Below, in pieces: positions 1-14,965 of a DNA stretch of 64,000 bases. The DNA comes from Anaspis maculata (Eukaryota; Arthropoda; Insecta; Coleoptera; Scraptiidae), in assembly GCA_949128115.1 (NCBI GenBank), contig OX421962.1, positions 37,285,745-37,349,744 of the forward strand, given 5' to 3'. Numbering within the stretch: the stretch's first letter is position 1; each line of letters opens with the position of its first letter. Below the pieces are notes generated by a model. That model made no database searches. It saw nothing but the letters and a program-made list of their open reading frames with translations, and had not been told where the DNA came from. Both the position numbers and the translations under genes were made by a program.

Positions 1-24
1 CAGTACAAGTGAACCTACTATACT
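1..24 (+). repeat. End fragment of a dispersed inverted-repeat family
   Basis: The first 24 bases match the segment at about 11365-11390 (cagtacaagtgaacctacta, then a few more bases) and 1161-1181. This is the terminal piece of a repeat whose longer copies lie at about 780-1181 and 11120-11390. The rest of the copy lies outside the window. Confidence 0.6.
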
Positions 25-519
25 TTGTGTACCTTTGGTCAAAATTCAGTGATTGGAATTATAACACAAAAACCTTTTTTAAAACTCAACTTTGAAAGCC
101 TCTATCACCGTTATAATGCGTTTCTGTTTTTTTTTTCCGAGAAAGTCTATTCATTTTCTGATGCTCTACCATCTCCTAAACCTAAAATATTGACAAAAAA
201 AGTGTAACACCATGTATGTATAGTGAATCTTCAGAACTTTGTGGTTAGCTGCTCTGGCGATATTCGGCACAATAATTCACGATGAGACACGAAGTTGAGA
301 CGGAACATTTTTGCGGGACGTGATGTCTGACGCTTTTTTCCATTTCATTTGAAATGTAGTAATTTTTCGACCTGTTTCTAATTTTCGCCAATGAACAAAT
401 GAATCAAAGCAGCCTAGACATTTGACAGTTGTCGAAAATATTTTTACCCTCTCAAAGCCAGTTCAACTTTCCGATGCTTCAAACTAAAGAATATACAAGC
501 CCTTAGTCTAAAAAAGGGG
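25..519. other. No gene seen
   Basis: AT-rich sequence with scattered homopolymers. No reading frame with coding character, no splice-site pairing and no repeat copy that I could match elsewhere in the window. Confidence 0.5.
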
Positions 520-1700
520 TCCCATGGCATCAACCATTTTGCCTCTTCCGACCGAAAAGACACGCCAAGCCCTGAAGAATTTTTGCCAAAAAAAGAATCG
601 CCGCGGCCGGCGGTCTGTTATAGGCGGAAGAATGTTCGTGTAAAAACTGTAATAAACCAAACTTCAAAAAATCCAGCCGCCCAAAGTTGCGTATTGGACC
701 GAAATTGATGTGAGTACCTTCAATTTGCAATTTATCTTCGTTTTGGGGATTGGCGGGACGAGTTTTGTCGGCCTGAATGGCCGCCGTCAAGATGACTTAG
801 ATTGAAGGCGGCCCCGTGCGGTTTTGGTGTCTAAATGACCGTAACACAGCTATGCGCCTCCCTAGTCGCACTTCCACGTACGACAAGGTCAGTTTTCCAA
901 GATTTTAATATTAATTTGGTAAGAAACATAAGGTGCTCACCTTTTACAACCTAAACTAAGTATTCTGACCTAAGTTATTAGTGGTACCTCACTTTCGCGC
1001 ATGTGATTTCTCGCTTTTTCTCTCTCTAAATAATATTAAATCAGATCAGTGAGTTTTGTGGTAAAAGAAAAGCACCTATAACTTTACTTTTACAGAATCC
1101 AGTTTCACACCAGGTAAAAATACTTGAGTAGAAAATTTGCCTAGCCAAATTGAATCAGAGTAGAAGTGAACCTACTATACCGTTCGTACCACCACAGCAT
1201 TTTTTCAGTAGCTTTTTATAATTGAAAAAAACTGTAACTGATTATAGGCTTGTCACCTTCTCACTTGGTGCGAAACTGACCTGTCCATACCTATGTTGCC
1301 TGTCAAACTGACATCAAAATGATTGAATATTTGAAAAATTGATTGTGTCATGCGTGAAAAGCGACATCAGGCCGCAGATGCCTGTTACCTTCTGTAGTGT
1401 TACCATTTAGACACCAAAACTGGACGACCCCCCTTCGAATTTTACAGCATTCGGGATTCGTCTTCTTGACAGCTGGGCAGAGCCGACACAAGCTTGTCTT
1501 GCAAATGGCGAGTAATTACAATAATGTTGGTTCGCTACTCAACTTTGAACGGCTGGGCTCTTTGAAATTTGAATTATTGAACTTTTACATGTAAATTCTG
1601 CTGTAAGTGCAGACCCGCCGAAATGTTCCTGTGTTATCAACAATTCTAATGGCTGACGTGTCTCTTTCTCTTTGGCTCGAGTTGGTATAGCCCCCCACTG
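520..1700. repeat. Long imperfect inverted repeat
   Basis: The stretch at about 640-1185 reappears as a diverged reverse complement at about 1240-1580. Paired landmarks are the cggctgg-containing segment near 1548 against 676-682, the ttagacaccaaaac segment at 1407 against 824-836, and the cttggtgcgaaactga segment at 1265 against 1098-1112. The outer left part (520-640) is rich in CG and has no clear partner. The copy at 780-1181 also matches 11120-11390, so this is one member of a dispersed hairpin family. No transposase is visible. Confidence 0.55.
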
Positions 1701-2416
1701 AAGAAAATCTTAGGGTGGGCCATTAATTTTCATGTTAATATTGTTAATAAATCATTAATCTTGTTTTACATTCATTTTGTTAAATTTTCTTCAAAGGAAG
1801 AGTATTTCGGTCGTAAATTTCGTGAGAGAAAAAAGCCTGCGCTAGCGGTGGTTGAAATGAAAAAAGCATTCACTTATTTCAGTTCCACGAATCCACGAAG
1901 AATGAAACTTTGAATTGCGTGTTTGGAGAATAATTATCATAGAACTAAAGGAGTAGTAGGTAACTCAAATCTATTCTGTGTAAACTTCCAAAGTTTCTTA
2001 AATTTTTTAATTCAAAACTTTTAAATATAAAAATAGTATGTATGTACTTGCAATTAAGTTAAAAAAAACCTGTGAGAGTGTTTTAGAAGGAACTAGGAGG
2101 CATTCTAAAGTTCCCCCAATTGTGAAAAAAAGTGGATGATAAAAAGGACCAACAAAAAATTAAATAGAATTAAGAACATGAAATAACAGAAAAAACCGCA
2201 CATTTTTGTGCTAAATTACCTGTGTGTAATCATGTTTTCCATGTGTATTGCTAGCGTAAAAGTGAATTTTGCTCGTAGTTTTCCCAAAAGGCAAAACCGT
2301 TCATTTTCAAGGTATAACTGGTTGCCTGGAGGGTGACCAATCCGGTTAATTGACCACCAATGTGGACATTGTGAATAATGTGTAGGACGTATGAATTTCA
2401 AGTTTAAGTGCGAGTG
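1701..2416. other. No gene seen
   Basis: AT-rich intergenic sequence. I found no coding region, RNA gene or matched repeat. Confidence 0.5.
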
Positions 2417-2911
2417 TGATTGCAGATGCAATGGGGAACTATAGGCAAAACGGATTGTAGAGGGCGACGTGTTCCATGCACCCATATTGACACTCTTGAC
2501 AGTTATCGGACATAACCTCCCTCAAAGAAATGTACGGAAAGAGGAAAAGTGCTAATGCTCAAAGAAGAGTCAAGGCGGAGAGGAGCCCCACTGAGAGGGA
2601 AAAAAGAGCTGGTGCAAGGTGCAGCCTGGTACATAACACGGCACTACCTTTTTTTTTTCACCGCTATTTTTCGCTTGTCGACTTTTCGACTTTTCTCTGC
2701 TTTTTAACTCACGAAGTGACGCAAACCGCTGGTTATATGCTGAGTCGCTGAGTACTGACAAATGAAAATGAAATTACACTTCCAAAGTTGAGGTTATGTA
2801 CGCTTAAAATGACACTAATGATAGCTGGGGTGCATGGAACACGAGCGCCATTACTTCAGGCGTTTGCCACTATAGTTCCCCATTGGAACATTAATTTTGC
2901 GATTGTAATGT
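2417..2911. repeat. Foldback-like inverted repeat element
   Basis: A left arm at about 2417-2485 (gcaatggggaactatagg ... gtgttccatgcaccc) is an imperfect reverse complement of a right arm at about 2827-2911 (gggtgcatggaacacg ... ctatagttccccattg). About 340 bases lie between the arms. The interior has no recognisable transposase. This looks like a nonautonomous DNA element; boundaries are approximate and no target duplication was assigned. Confidence 0.55.
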
Positions 2912-3076
2912 AGCTTCACTCCTCGAACGTATTCTTGGATTTTTTGTGATGTTTGTTTTGAAAATGTTTAATGTACCTCCGTTAAAAATTTTCATCAGGT
3001 CACATTGCAAAAACAGTTTATTACAAAAAAGGTCACTTTTACGACACAAATTACCTGCTGTTAATTTTTTTCAAAT

Positions 3077-4813
3077 ATGAGTTTTGAAGAAAATACAAGA
3101 CAAAAAATACATATTTTATTTTTTCAGCTGGAGGAACACAACATCAACCTCCAGGGTCTCATCGCGGAAAAAGCCTATTTAGTCATCGAACGTTTCAAAA
3201 AGTACACACCGGCGAAAAGTCTCATTAACATTTTGCCGGCGATCGCCAAAAAACCGAAAACCATATCAGAACTGATCCGCATGGCCGACACGAAGACCAT
3301 CATTTCCATGATCGACGCCGTCGACCAACACCAGAAGCAATGGTTCACTGCTTTCCTCAACAACACCCAAATTCTGGATGACCCGGAATCCATCAAATGC
3401 CTGGAACGATGGTCACACATTTGCAACAAAGAAGACGTGACGCGCCTGCTTAAACGTTGCCTTTCCACAAAAGATCCGAAAGTCAAACGGGTCGTCATGA
3501 AGTGCGCCGCGAGCCTCAGCTGCGAAGAGCTGGCCATCGTTTCGTTGCGCCATTTTCGCAACAACGGCATCAACGACAAGTTGAGCAACGAACACGTCCA
3601 GCAGCAAGTCGTGATTTTGTTCAACAAAATCAAAGAAGGCAGCTCGCGTTCGTTCAAGGAAGATTTCGCCAAAGAACTGCACCTCCTCTTGCTACAAGAT
3701 CCCGAGCACGTTCTCACGTTTATATTCACTGAATGCTTGAAAAATAGTTTTTACACTGATCATTTGAAAGACGTCCTACCTACGATCAACGAAATCGCTT
3801 ACGTCAATCACATTGGAATGGAGATTCTCAAAAGAGAAATAGACAAGTGCGTGCTTGCTGTCGCCAACGAACAAGATTTCAGGAGTAGAGTAGAACTGCT
3901 CAATATGTTGATTGAAACGAAGTTCTATACCGTTGAGGAGATCGGTTTGAGAGTTATTTATCCAATCTTAACGAAGTATTTGGCCGATCAAAATTATGAC
4001 ATTTTAAAGCGAGAGTTGGAAGTTCTGAATGCCCTAAATGAAGTTGTACCATTGAAAGAAGAGACTGAGAATTTGTATGAAACCCTGTTTTTGATTATGC
4101 GAGATGCAAGGTGCAGGTTCATGAATTTCGATCGATTGAAACAAGAAGTGGCCAAGGAATGTGTCGAAGCACTGGAAAGGTGTAGCAGTTTGAACACTAA
4201 TTTACCTGAATGCACAGACATCGACATTGACCTCCAAGACTGTCTCTTCCTGACATACTACACCAAAAGGCTACTGGAAAAAGACGCAACGCTTCTGCTC
4301 AAACGCATTTATCCCAATTACGAATCTCTCAACAAATCCGAAACGGTGTCGCGTCTCATCAGATACCTTCCGCTGTGCGTAACGCAAGAATGGCTGGCAA
4401 TCTGTTCGGAATTACACTTGGCCTTCGGAACCGAAAAGTTTATGGAATGCATCGCTGATTGCATCGTCCTGCTGTCGCATTTCATGGAGACGCAGGAGTG
4501 TCAAGTCAAAGCTCAGTGCATGCAGAGCGCGATTAAATATTGCGTACAGAACTTCGGAATTGTCATCAAAGAGATCATACAGTCGAGGCCGCAAAGCATG
4601 GACGAAGACGTTTTCGTGACGAAAAGCGTTTGTCGCGTTTTGAAGGATCTGCCGAAGCAGATCAAGACTGAGGATGGCTTGTCGCTGGCCAATATCTTGA
4701 CGGAAGCGTCTTTGAAGTCGTTGAGGACGGATAAGAGGTTCGCCAAGCTTTTGGTGTCCATCAATGAGCCGCTGATTTGTAACATGTTGGCCCAAAAAGT
4801 TTTGAGCAAGTAA
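3077..4813 (+). CDS. Uncharacterised helical protein, large (probably terminal) exon
   Basis: An open frame of 578 codons ends at TAA 4811-4813. It is by far the longest frame in the window and its base use is coding-like, with high GC in the first third. I do not recognise the family. The translation is charged, leucine-rich and predicted by eye to be almost wholly alpha-helical, with no signal peptide, membrane segment or zinc motif; helical-repeat (HEAT/ARM-like) architecture is possible but unproven. The start is uncertain. The ATG at 3077 begins a continuous frame, but positions 3113-3127 form a classical 3' splice acceptor (pyrimidine run ending in TTTTTTCAG), and the codons before it are the AT-rich kind expected of intron. 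I therefore favour an exon starting at 3128 in phase 0 (LEEHNINLQG...), with upstream exons not identified. A CA microsatellite follows the stop directly. Confidence 0.7.
   Translation: MSFEENTRQKIHILFFQLEEHNINLQGLIAEKAYLVIERFKKYTPAKSLINILPAIAKKPKTISELIRMADTKTIISMIDAVDQHQKQWFTAFLNNTQILDDPESIKCLERWSHICNKEDVTRLLKRCLSTKDPKVKRVVMKCAASLSCEELAIVSLRHFRNNGINDKLSNEHVQQQVVILFNKIKEGSSRSFKEDFAKELHLLLLQDPEHVLTFIFTECLKNSFYTDHLKDVLPTINEIAYVNHIGMEILKREIDKCVLAVANEQDFRSRVELLNMLIETKFYTVEEIGLRVIYPILTKYLADQNYDILKRELEVLNALNEVVPLKEETENLYETLFLIMRDARCRFMNFDRLKQEVAKECVEALERCSSLNTNLPECTDIDIDLQDCLFLTYYTKRLLEKDATLLLKRIYPNYESLNKSETVSRLIRYLPLCVTQEWLAICSELHLAFGTEKFMECIADCIVLLSHFMETQECQVKAQCMQSAIKYCVQNFGIVIKEIIQSRPQSMDEDVFVTKSVCRVLKDLPKQIKTEDGLSLANILTEASLKSLRTDKRFAKLLVSINEPLICNMLAQKVLSK
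3113..3127 (+). promoter_or_regulatory. Probable 3' splice acceptor of the 3128-4813 exon
   Basis: A T-rich tract ending in CAG lies immediately before the codons LEEHN. If used, it makes the in-frame ATG at 3077 intronic. Confidence 0.5.

Positions 4814-4816
<3 letters not shown>

Positions 4817-4846
<30 letters not shown>
4817..4846. repeat. (CA)n microsatellite
   Basis: About 15 uninterrupted CA units, starting 3 bases after the stop codon of the preceding gene, so they are probably in its 3' untranslated region. Confidence 0.95.
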
Positions 4847-4848
<2 letters not shown>

Positions 4849-4915
4849 GTCATAAAAATTGTTTATTTGTAGGCTTTATTACGTTTTTTTCATCAATTCA
4901 TTAACAAAAATCTGT

Positions 4916-5952
4916 TGTGGGGCGACACAAAACTTTCCCGGCGGTATCCAGAGACGTCAGTAATGATTTTGATCGAAGTGTCCCTTCGGGAGGGGGAGGA
5001 TTCGATTTGGAAATCTATGGAATTTTTTTATTGAGTTAGGCGTTGAGCAAGCATCCTGCATCCATTGTCGGGCCTACAGAACAAGTAACAGGTTGTAATG
5101 TTTCCAAGGTGATGAAATATTTCGACAGGTAGAACTACGAAGCTAGATGTGGCTGAAGCTCAAGAGAGCATTGCTGGTTCCTTATTAAATTTTTGTTTCT
5201 AGCTCAGACATCGTGATCAACTTAGGCAAATTTGATTTAGGACCCTTACTGCATCTGTGTGTCAGATTTCAAGTCTATATCTTCAATTTAGAGCTTAGGC
5301 AGACAAGTCCAAGCCCAATGTGCCATCTGAGGGCATTCCAGTAAGAAATATTTACCCATAGTTCAATCAGCTCATTCCAGACTTGAATTATGCTTCCGTT
5401 CCTGATTCCGATTTGATCGGACCAACAATTACACAGATATCGTGGCAGAACCGTTCATTTTGCGCGATCGTATATCAAGTATGTGGGGCGACACAAAACT
5501 TTCCCGGCGGTACCCAGAGACGTCAGTAATGATTTTGATCGAAGTGTCCCTTCGGGAGGGAGAGGAATCGATTTGGAAATTGTGAAAAAATTCTATTGAG
5601 TTGAGCGTTTAGCAAGCAACCTGCATCCATTGTTAAGCGGGCAGAACAAGTGACAGGTTAGGTCCAAGGTGATGAAATACTTAATCCAAAGGCAGAACTA
5701 GGTAGTTCACTCTTGTATGATATCTCAAGATTGCAATGCTAGTCTCGTATTAAAATTTTTGTTTCTACTTCAGATATGATGATAAAATTACACAAACTTG
5801 ATAAGGACTTTTACTGCATCGCATCATTGTGTCAAATTTCAACCCTATATCTTCAATTTAGAGCTTGGGTAGACAAGCCGAGCGACGGCATTCTGCAATC
5901 ATTGTTGGACAGTTGTTGGCAGAACAGTTAAATCTGCACGATTACATATCAA
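4916..5952 (+). repeat. Diverged tandem duplication, about 566-bp unit
   Basis: Unit 1 starts at 4916 and unit 2 at 5482, both with tgtggggcgacacaaaac and both continuing through ttgatcgaagtgtcccttcg, tgcatccattg, and ctatatcttcaatttagagc. Unit 2 lacks about 100 bases near its end. Each unit ends with a cacgatt(a/c)catatcaa-like segment. The head of the unit recurs in inverse orientation at about 20885-20966 and, more diverged, at 30650 and 40915, so the unit belongs to a dispersed family. Confidence 0.8.
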
Positions 5953-6896
5953 ATGATTGTGAAACTGAAGAAAAAATCGATCCAGTCCAGCAACCATCCA
6001 GGAAAACTAACTCGGATACACACATCACAATAAAGCACTGCGGTTCAAGGTTCAAGGCGCTGTAGAACCTCATCCATCAGAACATTTAGTTCCATAGAGA
6101 GACGGTTGTTTTTCAACCAAAATAATTCAGAAGATTGGACGAAAAATGGTTTGAGAATATCCAAGAACCAATTACCGATTGTTAAAAAAATATTTGGTGA
6201 AAATCGGTTCACGGGTATAGAATACCTGGCGGGAGTTCTTATTATTTGAACTTCAGGGCCCCAAACGACATGTGGAATGAGGCTTCGAGCCCTTAAAAAG
6301 AGCAGGTCCGGAACACACCTGACGGCACAATAGTTCTCAAGACTGAAAAGACGAGAGAGGAGCTCAGTGGGACTCCATGAGACACCCGTAGACACCATAG
6401 AGCTTCAACCAACCCAAGAAGACATAACGGCGTCGCTTGGCCTGGAACGGCAAAATCTGATTATCACAAGTGGGGGCCCCATCAGGGCTTTGAACGGTAG
6501 TAAGAAAACATGGGGCCCTGGTACCGAATCATACAAGGGAACTGGACACATTCGAGATTGAACGTAGGTATACGCCAAAACGGGATGGGCATACTGGAGT
6601 TGCTAAAGCTACAGAAAACACAAGGGGGTTCACGGAGCCCCCCAAAACGATACTTGAAGACACAAAGGATCGGAGCACACTGTTGTCTTAAACGATAAAA
6701 AGAAACACACCGAGATCTGCCTGTATCCATAATTATTTTGTCACTTTGACATAGATACCAGGGATCACGATGGATACGTCAATGTAACAGAAACGTACCG
6801 GTCTGGTTGCTAAGAAAATTGAGTAGGCCAAAATTCGAGCAACAGGCAAGCCCGGCTGAATTCGGCCAGGCCAAACTTTGAAAATTCATAGCGCTC
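5953..6896. other. No gene supported
   Basis: Several short open frames occur on both strands around 6045-6730, but none has splice context, a start in good context or a recognisable protein. The sequence may be old repeat material. Confidence 0.4.
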
Positions 6897-7440
6897 GGCT
6901 GGTGAATGATGGGAAACTCCAACTTCAGCATTAGTTTGATTCTTTGGTAATGTTGCTTCCTGCCAAGTTTGGTTCAAATATGTCGTATAGATTTTGAATG
7001 AATAAATGGCAAAGTTTCGGACTTTGGCATTTTTTATAATTTGACAGATAACAGATAGGGAAATACTTTCAACTGTTCTGAATACAGTTTTTTAAGGGCT
7101 TTCAAATGACATATCGAAAGTCAAGTTCCGTGAGATATAACTTCTGTCATTTTCTGATAGTGACACTTCTGTTTGACAAATGACAGCCAAAAACTAATCC
7201 GGTCATTCCAGGGTGAAACCCCGTCTGCATACCAAGTTTCAAGTCGATCGGATCAACGTTTCGGCAGTTATCGTGGAAGATCACAGACATACACACTCAC
7301 GGACAAACATCATTCTGGAAATAGTCTCAATCGTCTTGAAAAACCTCAAAATGGATATATCCGGCGTAATCCCAAAACTTTTTTTCTGCACGATTACAAT
7401 ACTTTCCCTCCGAGTTCGTGGGGGGCCGGGAAAGTAAAAT
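6897..7440 (+). repeat. Dispersed repeat copy (TGTGGGGCGACAC family, distal part)
   Basis: The segment 6900-7200 is the diverged reverse complement of 19800-20100: shared landmarks include ttgacagataacag, actgttctgaatacagtttt and gacaaatgacagccaaaaac. The part at 7220-7260 (taccaagtttcaagtcgatc) pairs with 19780-19800. No coding capacity is evident. It lies just downstream of the dehydrogenase gene. Confidence 0.65.
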
Positions 7441-7460
7441 AGAATTCATATGAACCGTGT

Positions 7461-7466
7461 TTTATT
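7461..7466 (-). terminator. Polyadenylation signal AATAAA of the dehydrogenase gene
   Basis: The plus strand reads TTTATT, that is AATAAA on the minus strand, 42 bases past the stop codon of the dehydrogenase at 7508. Confidence 0.7.
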
Positions 7467-7507
7467 TCTAATGTTCCTCCCCTCCCCTCTTCCATTCTCG
7501 TAATTCC

Positions 7508-12214
<4,707 letters not shown>

Positions 12215-12590
12215 GGTTTGAATGCGGTGTTTTGGAGATTGGTAAGTAGTGTTATCCAGCTGAAATAGGTACCTATGTATTATATAATTTTAGGCGAAGG
12301 GTGGAGATAATGGATTATGTGCTAACAAATAATATTATACAATTTATCCTAAATTAAGAGCAACGTACTTATCACAATGAATAAGCCGTTTTCCTTTCAG
12401 AACAGCCGATTGGCGATTGCCGACTGTGAAGTGAAGGACTGAACTACTCTGATGAGTAATACAACCTACTGAGTGCCATTAGAACTACTGCAAGTACGAA
12501 CTCCTTGGTGCGAACGGCTGCAAAGTGCGCGACCTTTGGCATGCTATGTATTATTGGTTGCATACTAATTATGATCATGATGTTTCTAGG
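12215..12590. promoter_or_regulatory. Upstream region of the dehydrogenase gene
   Basis: Contains the 5' untranslated region and presumably the promoter of Fdh (minus strand). I see no TATA box at a definite spacing and cannot place the transcription start. Confidence 0.35.
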
Positions 12591-12724
12591 ATCCACCTTT
12601 CCCACGGGAGTTTCGCGCATACCTGTGAACCCAGAACTAGAGGTCTGTAGTAGCCGTTTGTACTAGCGGGAGTATGCGCTCACAGGTATGCGCGCAAGTG
12701 ATTTCCATCATGGGAAAGGTGGAT
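12591..12724. mobile_element. 134-bp MITE, copy 1 (ATCCACCTTTCCCA ends)
   Basis: Starts atccacctttccca and ends tgggaaaggtggat. The inner arms pair cgcgcatacctgtgaa with ctcacaggtatgcgcg. A second copy is at 16105-16231. Confidence 0.85.
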
Positions 12725-12869
12725 TCTAGGAAAGATGGTTGGTAGTTGCAGCGGTACGCTTTTTGATTCTGCATTTTGTGATACTGCAATTGAATTTGGC
12801 ATATGCAAACTACAAAAAATTCCAAGTGATTTGACCCGCAGCACTCAAAAATTTGTCCATTAGGGGGCG

Positions 12870-13375
12870 ACTGGGGGGGGGGGGCTCGAAATTTCAAGAT
12901 GTCAGAACTTTTACCATGCACCATTCAGTACCCTCCTATCGAGCGTCCTATCTACCGTACCTACAGGACTAAAACAACTTTGTTCTTGACCATCATAACA
13001 TTTCTCATGTCAGTTATTCCATTCTTCTTATAGAAAAAAAAATCTTTGCCTGGTCAACAAATTAAAAAAAATATATTTTTTTTTGACCACAAATAGATTG
13101 TTAACTTGTTTTTGTGTGATCATCGATAAATCCGCATCCCCTTGATTCATTTATGACAAGAAAACTTTTGCGGTACTATTTTTCAACAAAGGAGTGACCT
13201 CAACTTTACCATATTATTTCCAACTTTTTTTTCTAAAAGAAGAATGGAATTGACATGACGAAAAATGTTATGATGGTCAAGAACAAAGTTGTTTAGGTCC
13301 TGTACGGTAGATTGAGCGGTACTGAATTGTGCATGGTAAAAGTTCTAACATCTTGAAATTTTGAGGGGCCCGCAG
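12870..13375. repeat. Hairpin element, arms about 165 bases
   Basis: Left arm 12880-13045 and right arm 13225-13370 pair (catgcaccattcagtacc against ggtactgaattgtgcatgg; gttcttgaccatcataacat against atgttatgatggtcaagaac). The loop is about 180 bases of T-rich sequence. No coding region. Confidence 0.75.
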
Positions 13376-13600
13376 GAGGGCCATATGGCCCCCGAATCCG
13401 AGTCTTGGGGGGGCTGCCCCCCTCGCCTCCCAGATCATTCCAAAAGGAGGAATGGACTACAAACAGTGGTCAAGGAGGTTTTTCGAAAGAAATTTTGCGG
13501 AAGGTCCACAAATTTTCGAGAAAGAAATAATGAAAGTTAGGAAACTACGCAGTGTATTTTTAGCGCCGGGCGCATATGCAACCCCCTTGACGAAGTGGAA
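13376..13600. other. No gene seen
   Basis: GC-rich patch (ggggggctgcccccctcg) followed by ordinary sequence; nothing supported. Confidence 0.4.
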
Positions 13601-14130
13601 ATGGTACTAAACGAAAGATTAAATAATTGAAGACACCAACGGGACCGGGGAGCAAAATAGAGGTGTTGGGCGTCGGGATAAGCTGAAAATAGCGCATCAT
13701 AAAACAAAAACCAGTAAACAAGAAACCGTAAGAAAACCAGTAAAAGACATTGTTTTTGCGACAATACGCAACCAAAAGACACCAACGGGATCGAGGAGCA
13801 GAATAGATGGATAGGTGTTGGACGGGAAGAAGCTAGAAAAAACGCGTCGTAAAACAAGAATAACACGGCTAAAAATCGCTAATAATCGTAAAGAGAACCA
13901 TTGAAAAAAGGAATAAATCACAAGAAACGGGAAGAAAGTGGAGAAAAAGGCAGTCGATTCGTGTGAAGAAGGAATAAAATGCAGGAAAAAATAGCAGATA
14001 AGCGCAAAGAAAGAATAACAACGAAACAACGCATGGAAAGTATCGCGCAAAAGCATAAAAAGGAGGTAATAAAGTACGTTTAAGAAGAAGGAATAAAACA
14101 CAGGAAACGGGAAAAAAAAAGTCGCCAAAA
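13601..14130. repeat. Purine-rich tract with degenerate tandem repeats
   Basis: The plus strand is strongly A/G-rich. A unit beginning gacaccaacgggac at 13632 repeats at 13778 (146-bp spacing), and a looser motif gaaggaataaaa-cacaggaaacggga recurs at about 13910, 13970 and 14090. The open frames on the minus strand here come from the absence of stop codons in pyrimidine-rich sequence, and are not taken as genes. Confidence 0.6.
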
Positions 14131-14629
14131 ATTAGTAGTTGACGCTTTGTGGAGCACACGAGGGAGCACATACATTTTCACATTCGCGCTCAGCCGCTGA
14201 TTTGCATGTTTTTCCCATTGTAATTTGTGCTCGGGCTTGGCTATCCTCGCCAGATCAGCGGCTGCAAGAATCAGCTGTCAACTTCACAGCCTTACAGGTG
14301 TAAGGCATTGTTGGAATGATTGGAAACCACAATCTCGATCTCGTAATCGCCAAACAAAACAATATGTGAACAAAACATGTAAAAATTACAGTATTTAGTG
14401 AGGTTAGTCCGGTTGACGTTGTGACGTTGACTCCGACATGGATGAAACTTGACAGATGACAATGACACTATTGACATTTTGCCATAAACTCCCTCTACAT
14501 GCAATCACCCTATTCTGTTTCCTTCTTTTCAGCAGAGATTTTTCAGCATACACACTTTGAGAGGCACAACAACCTGCAATGAGCAATAATGTAGCACGCA
14601 GCTGTCGGCTAGCGCTGTTAAACGTTGAC
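14131..14629. other. Intergenic, no gene supported
   Basis: Includes a small cluster of TGACA motifs at 14445-14480. No splice-consistent coding segment was found. Confidence 0.4.
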
Positions 14630-14965
14630 AGTTCTGAATGAAACGTCAATTGTCAAAAAAAGCAACAGCGAGAATTGAGTGCTTATTCGCACCGTGCACG
14701 ACGCCAGCGTCACCTGGCGTCCGCAACTTTGTAGGCGTAAAACGTCACTCATGTCATAAATTACAGATGGCTGAACTGTCATAAATGACAGATCGCTGGC
14801 CTGAACTGTCATTATTTTGTGGTTAAGTGCTTTGTCAACATGACTTTGTCATTGACAAACTGTCAGTCAACCACGTGGCATCTGTTGTGACAGTTGGTTG
14901 TCAATTATTTCAATTATTTCCACTGTCAAATTGACATAAATGACATCAAACATCAGAAAATTGAC
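14630..14965. promoter_or_regulatory. Cluster of TGTCA/TGACA motifs
   Basis: About 16 copies of TGTCA or its complement TGACA lie in 335 bases, many as AACTGTCA, TGACAGTT or ATTGACA and often arranged as inverted pairs (actgtcataaatgacag). By chance one expects about one per 500 bases per strand. It may be a promoter-proximal motif cluster or an old repeat. A possible 5' exon (ccATGg at 15072 and donor GAAAG/GTATGT near 15230) lies downstream on the plus strand, which is suggestive only. Confidence 0.4.

Noticed and set aside
3175..3732. Long minus-strand and other-frame ORFs inside the 3128-4813 exon
   Set aside because: They overlap a better-supported coding frame and reflect its composition.
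6045..6730. Overlapping ORFs of 82-117 codons
   Set aside because: Conflicting frames on both strands, no codon or splice support.
13537..14171. Membrane-like minus-strand ORFs (FFFPFPVFYSFF types)
   Set aside because: Product of the purine/pyrimidine-biased tract; the hydrophobic look comes from T-rich codons.
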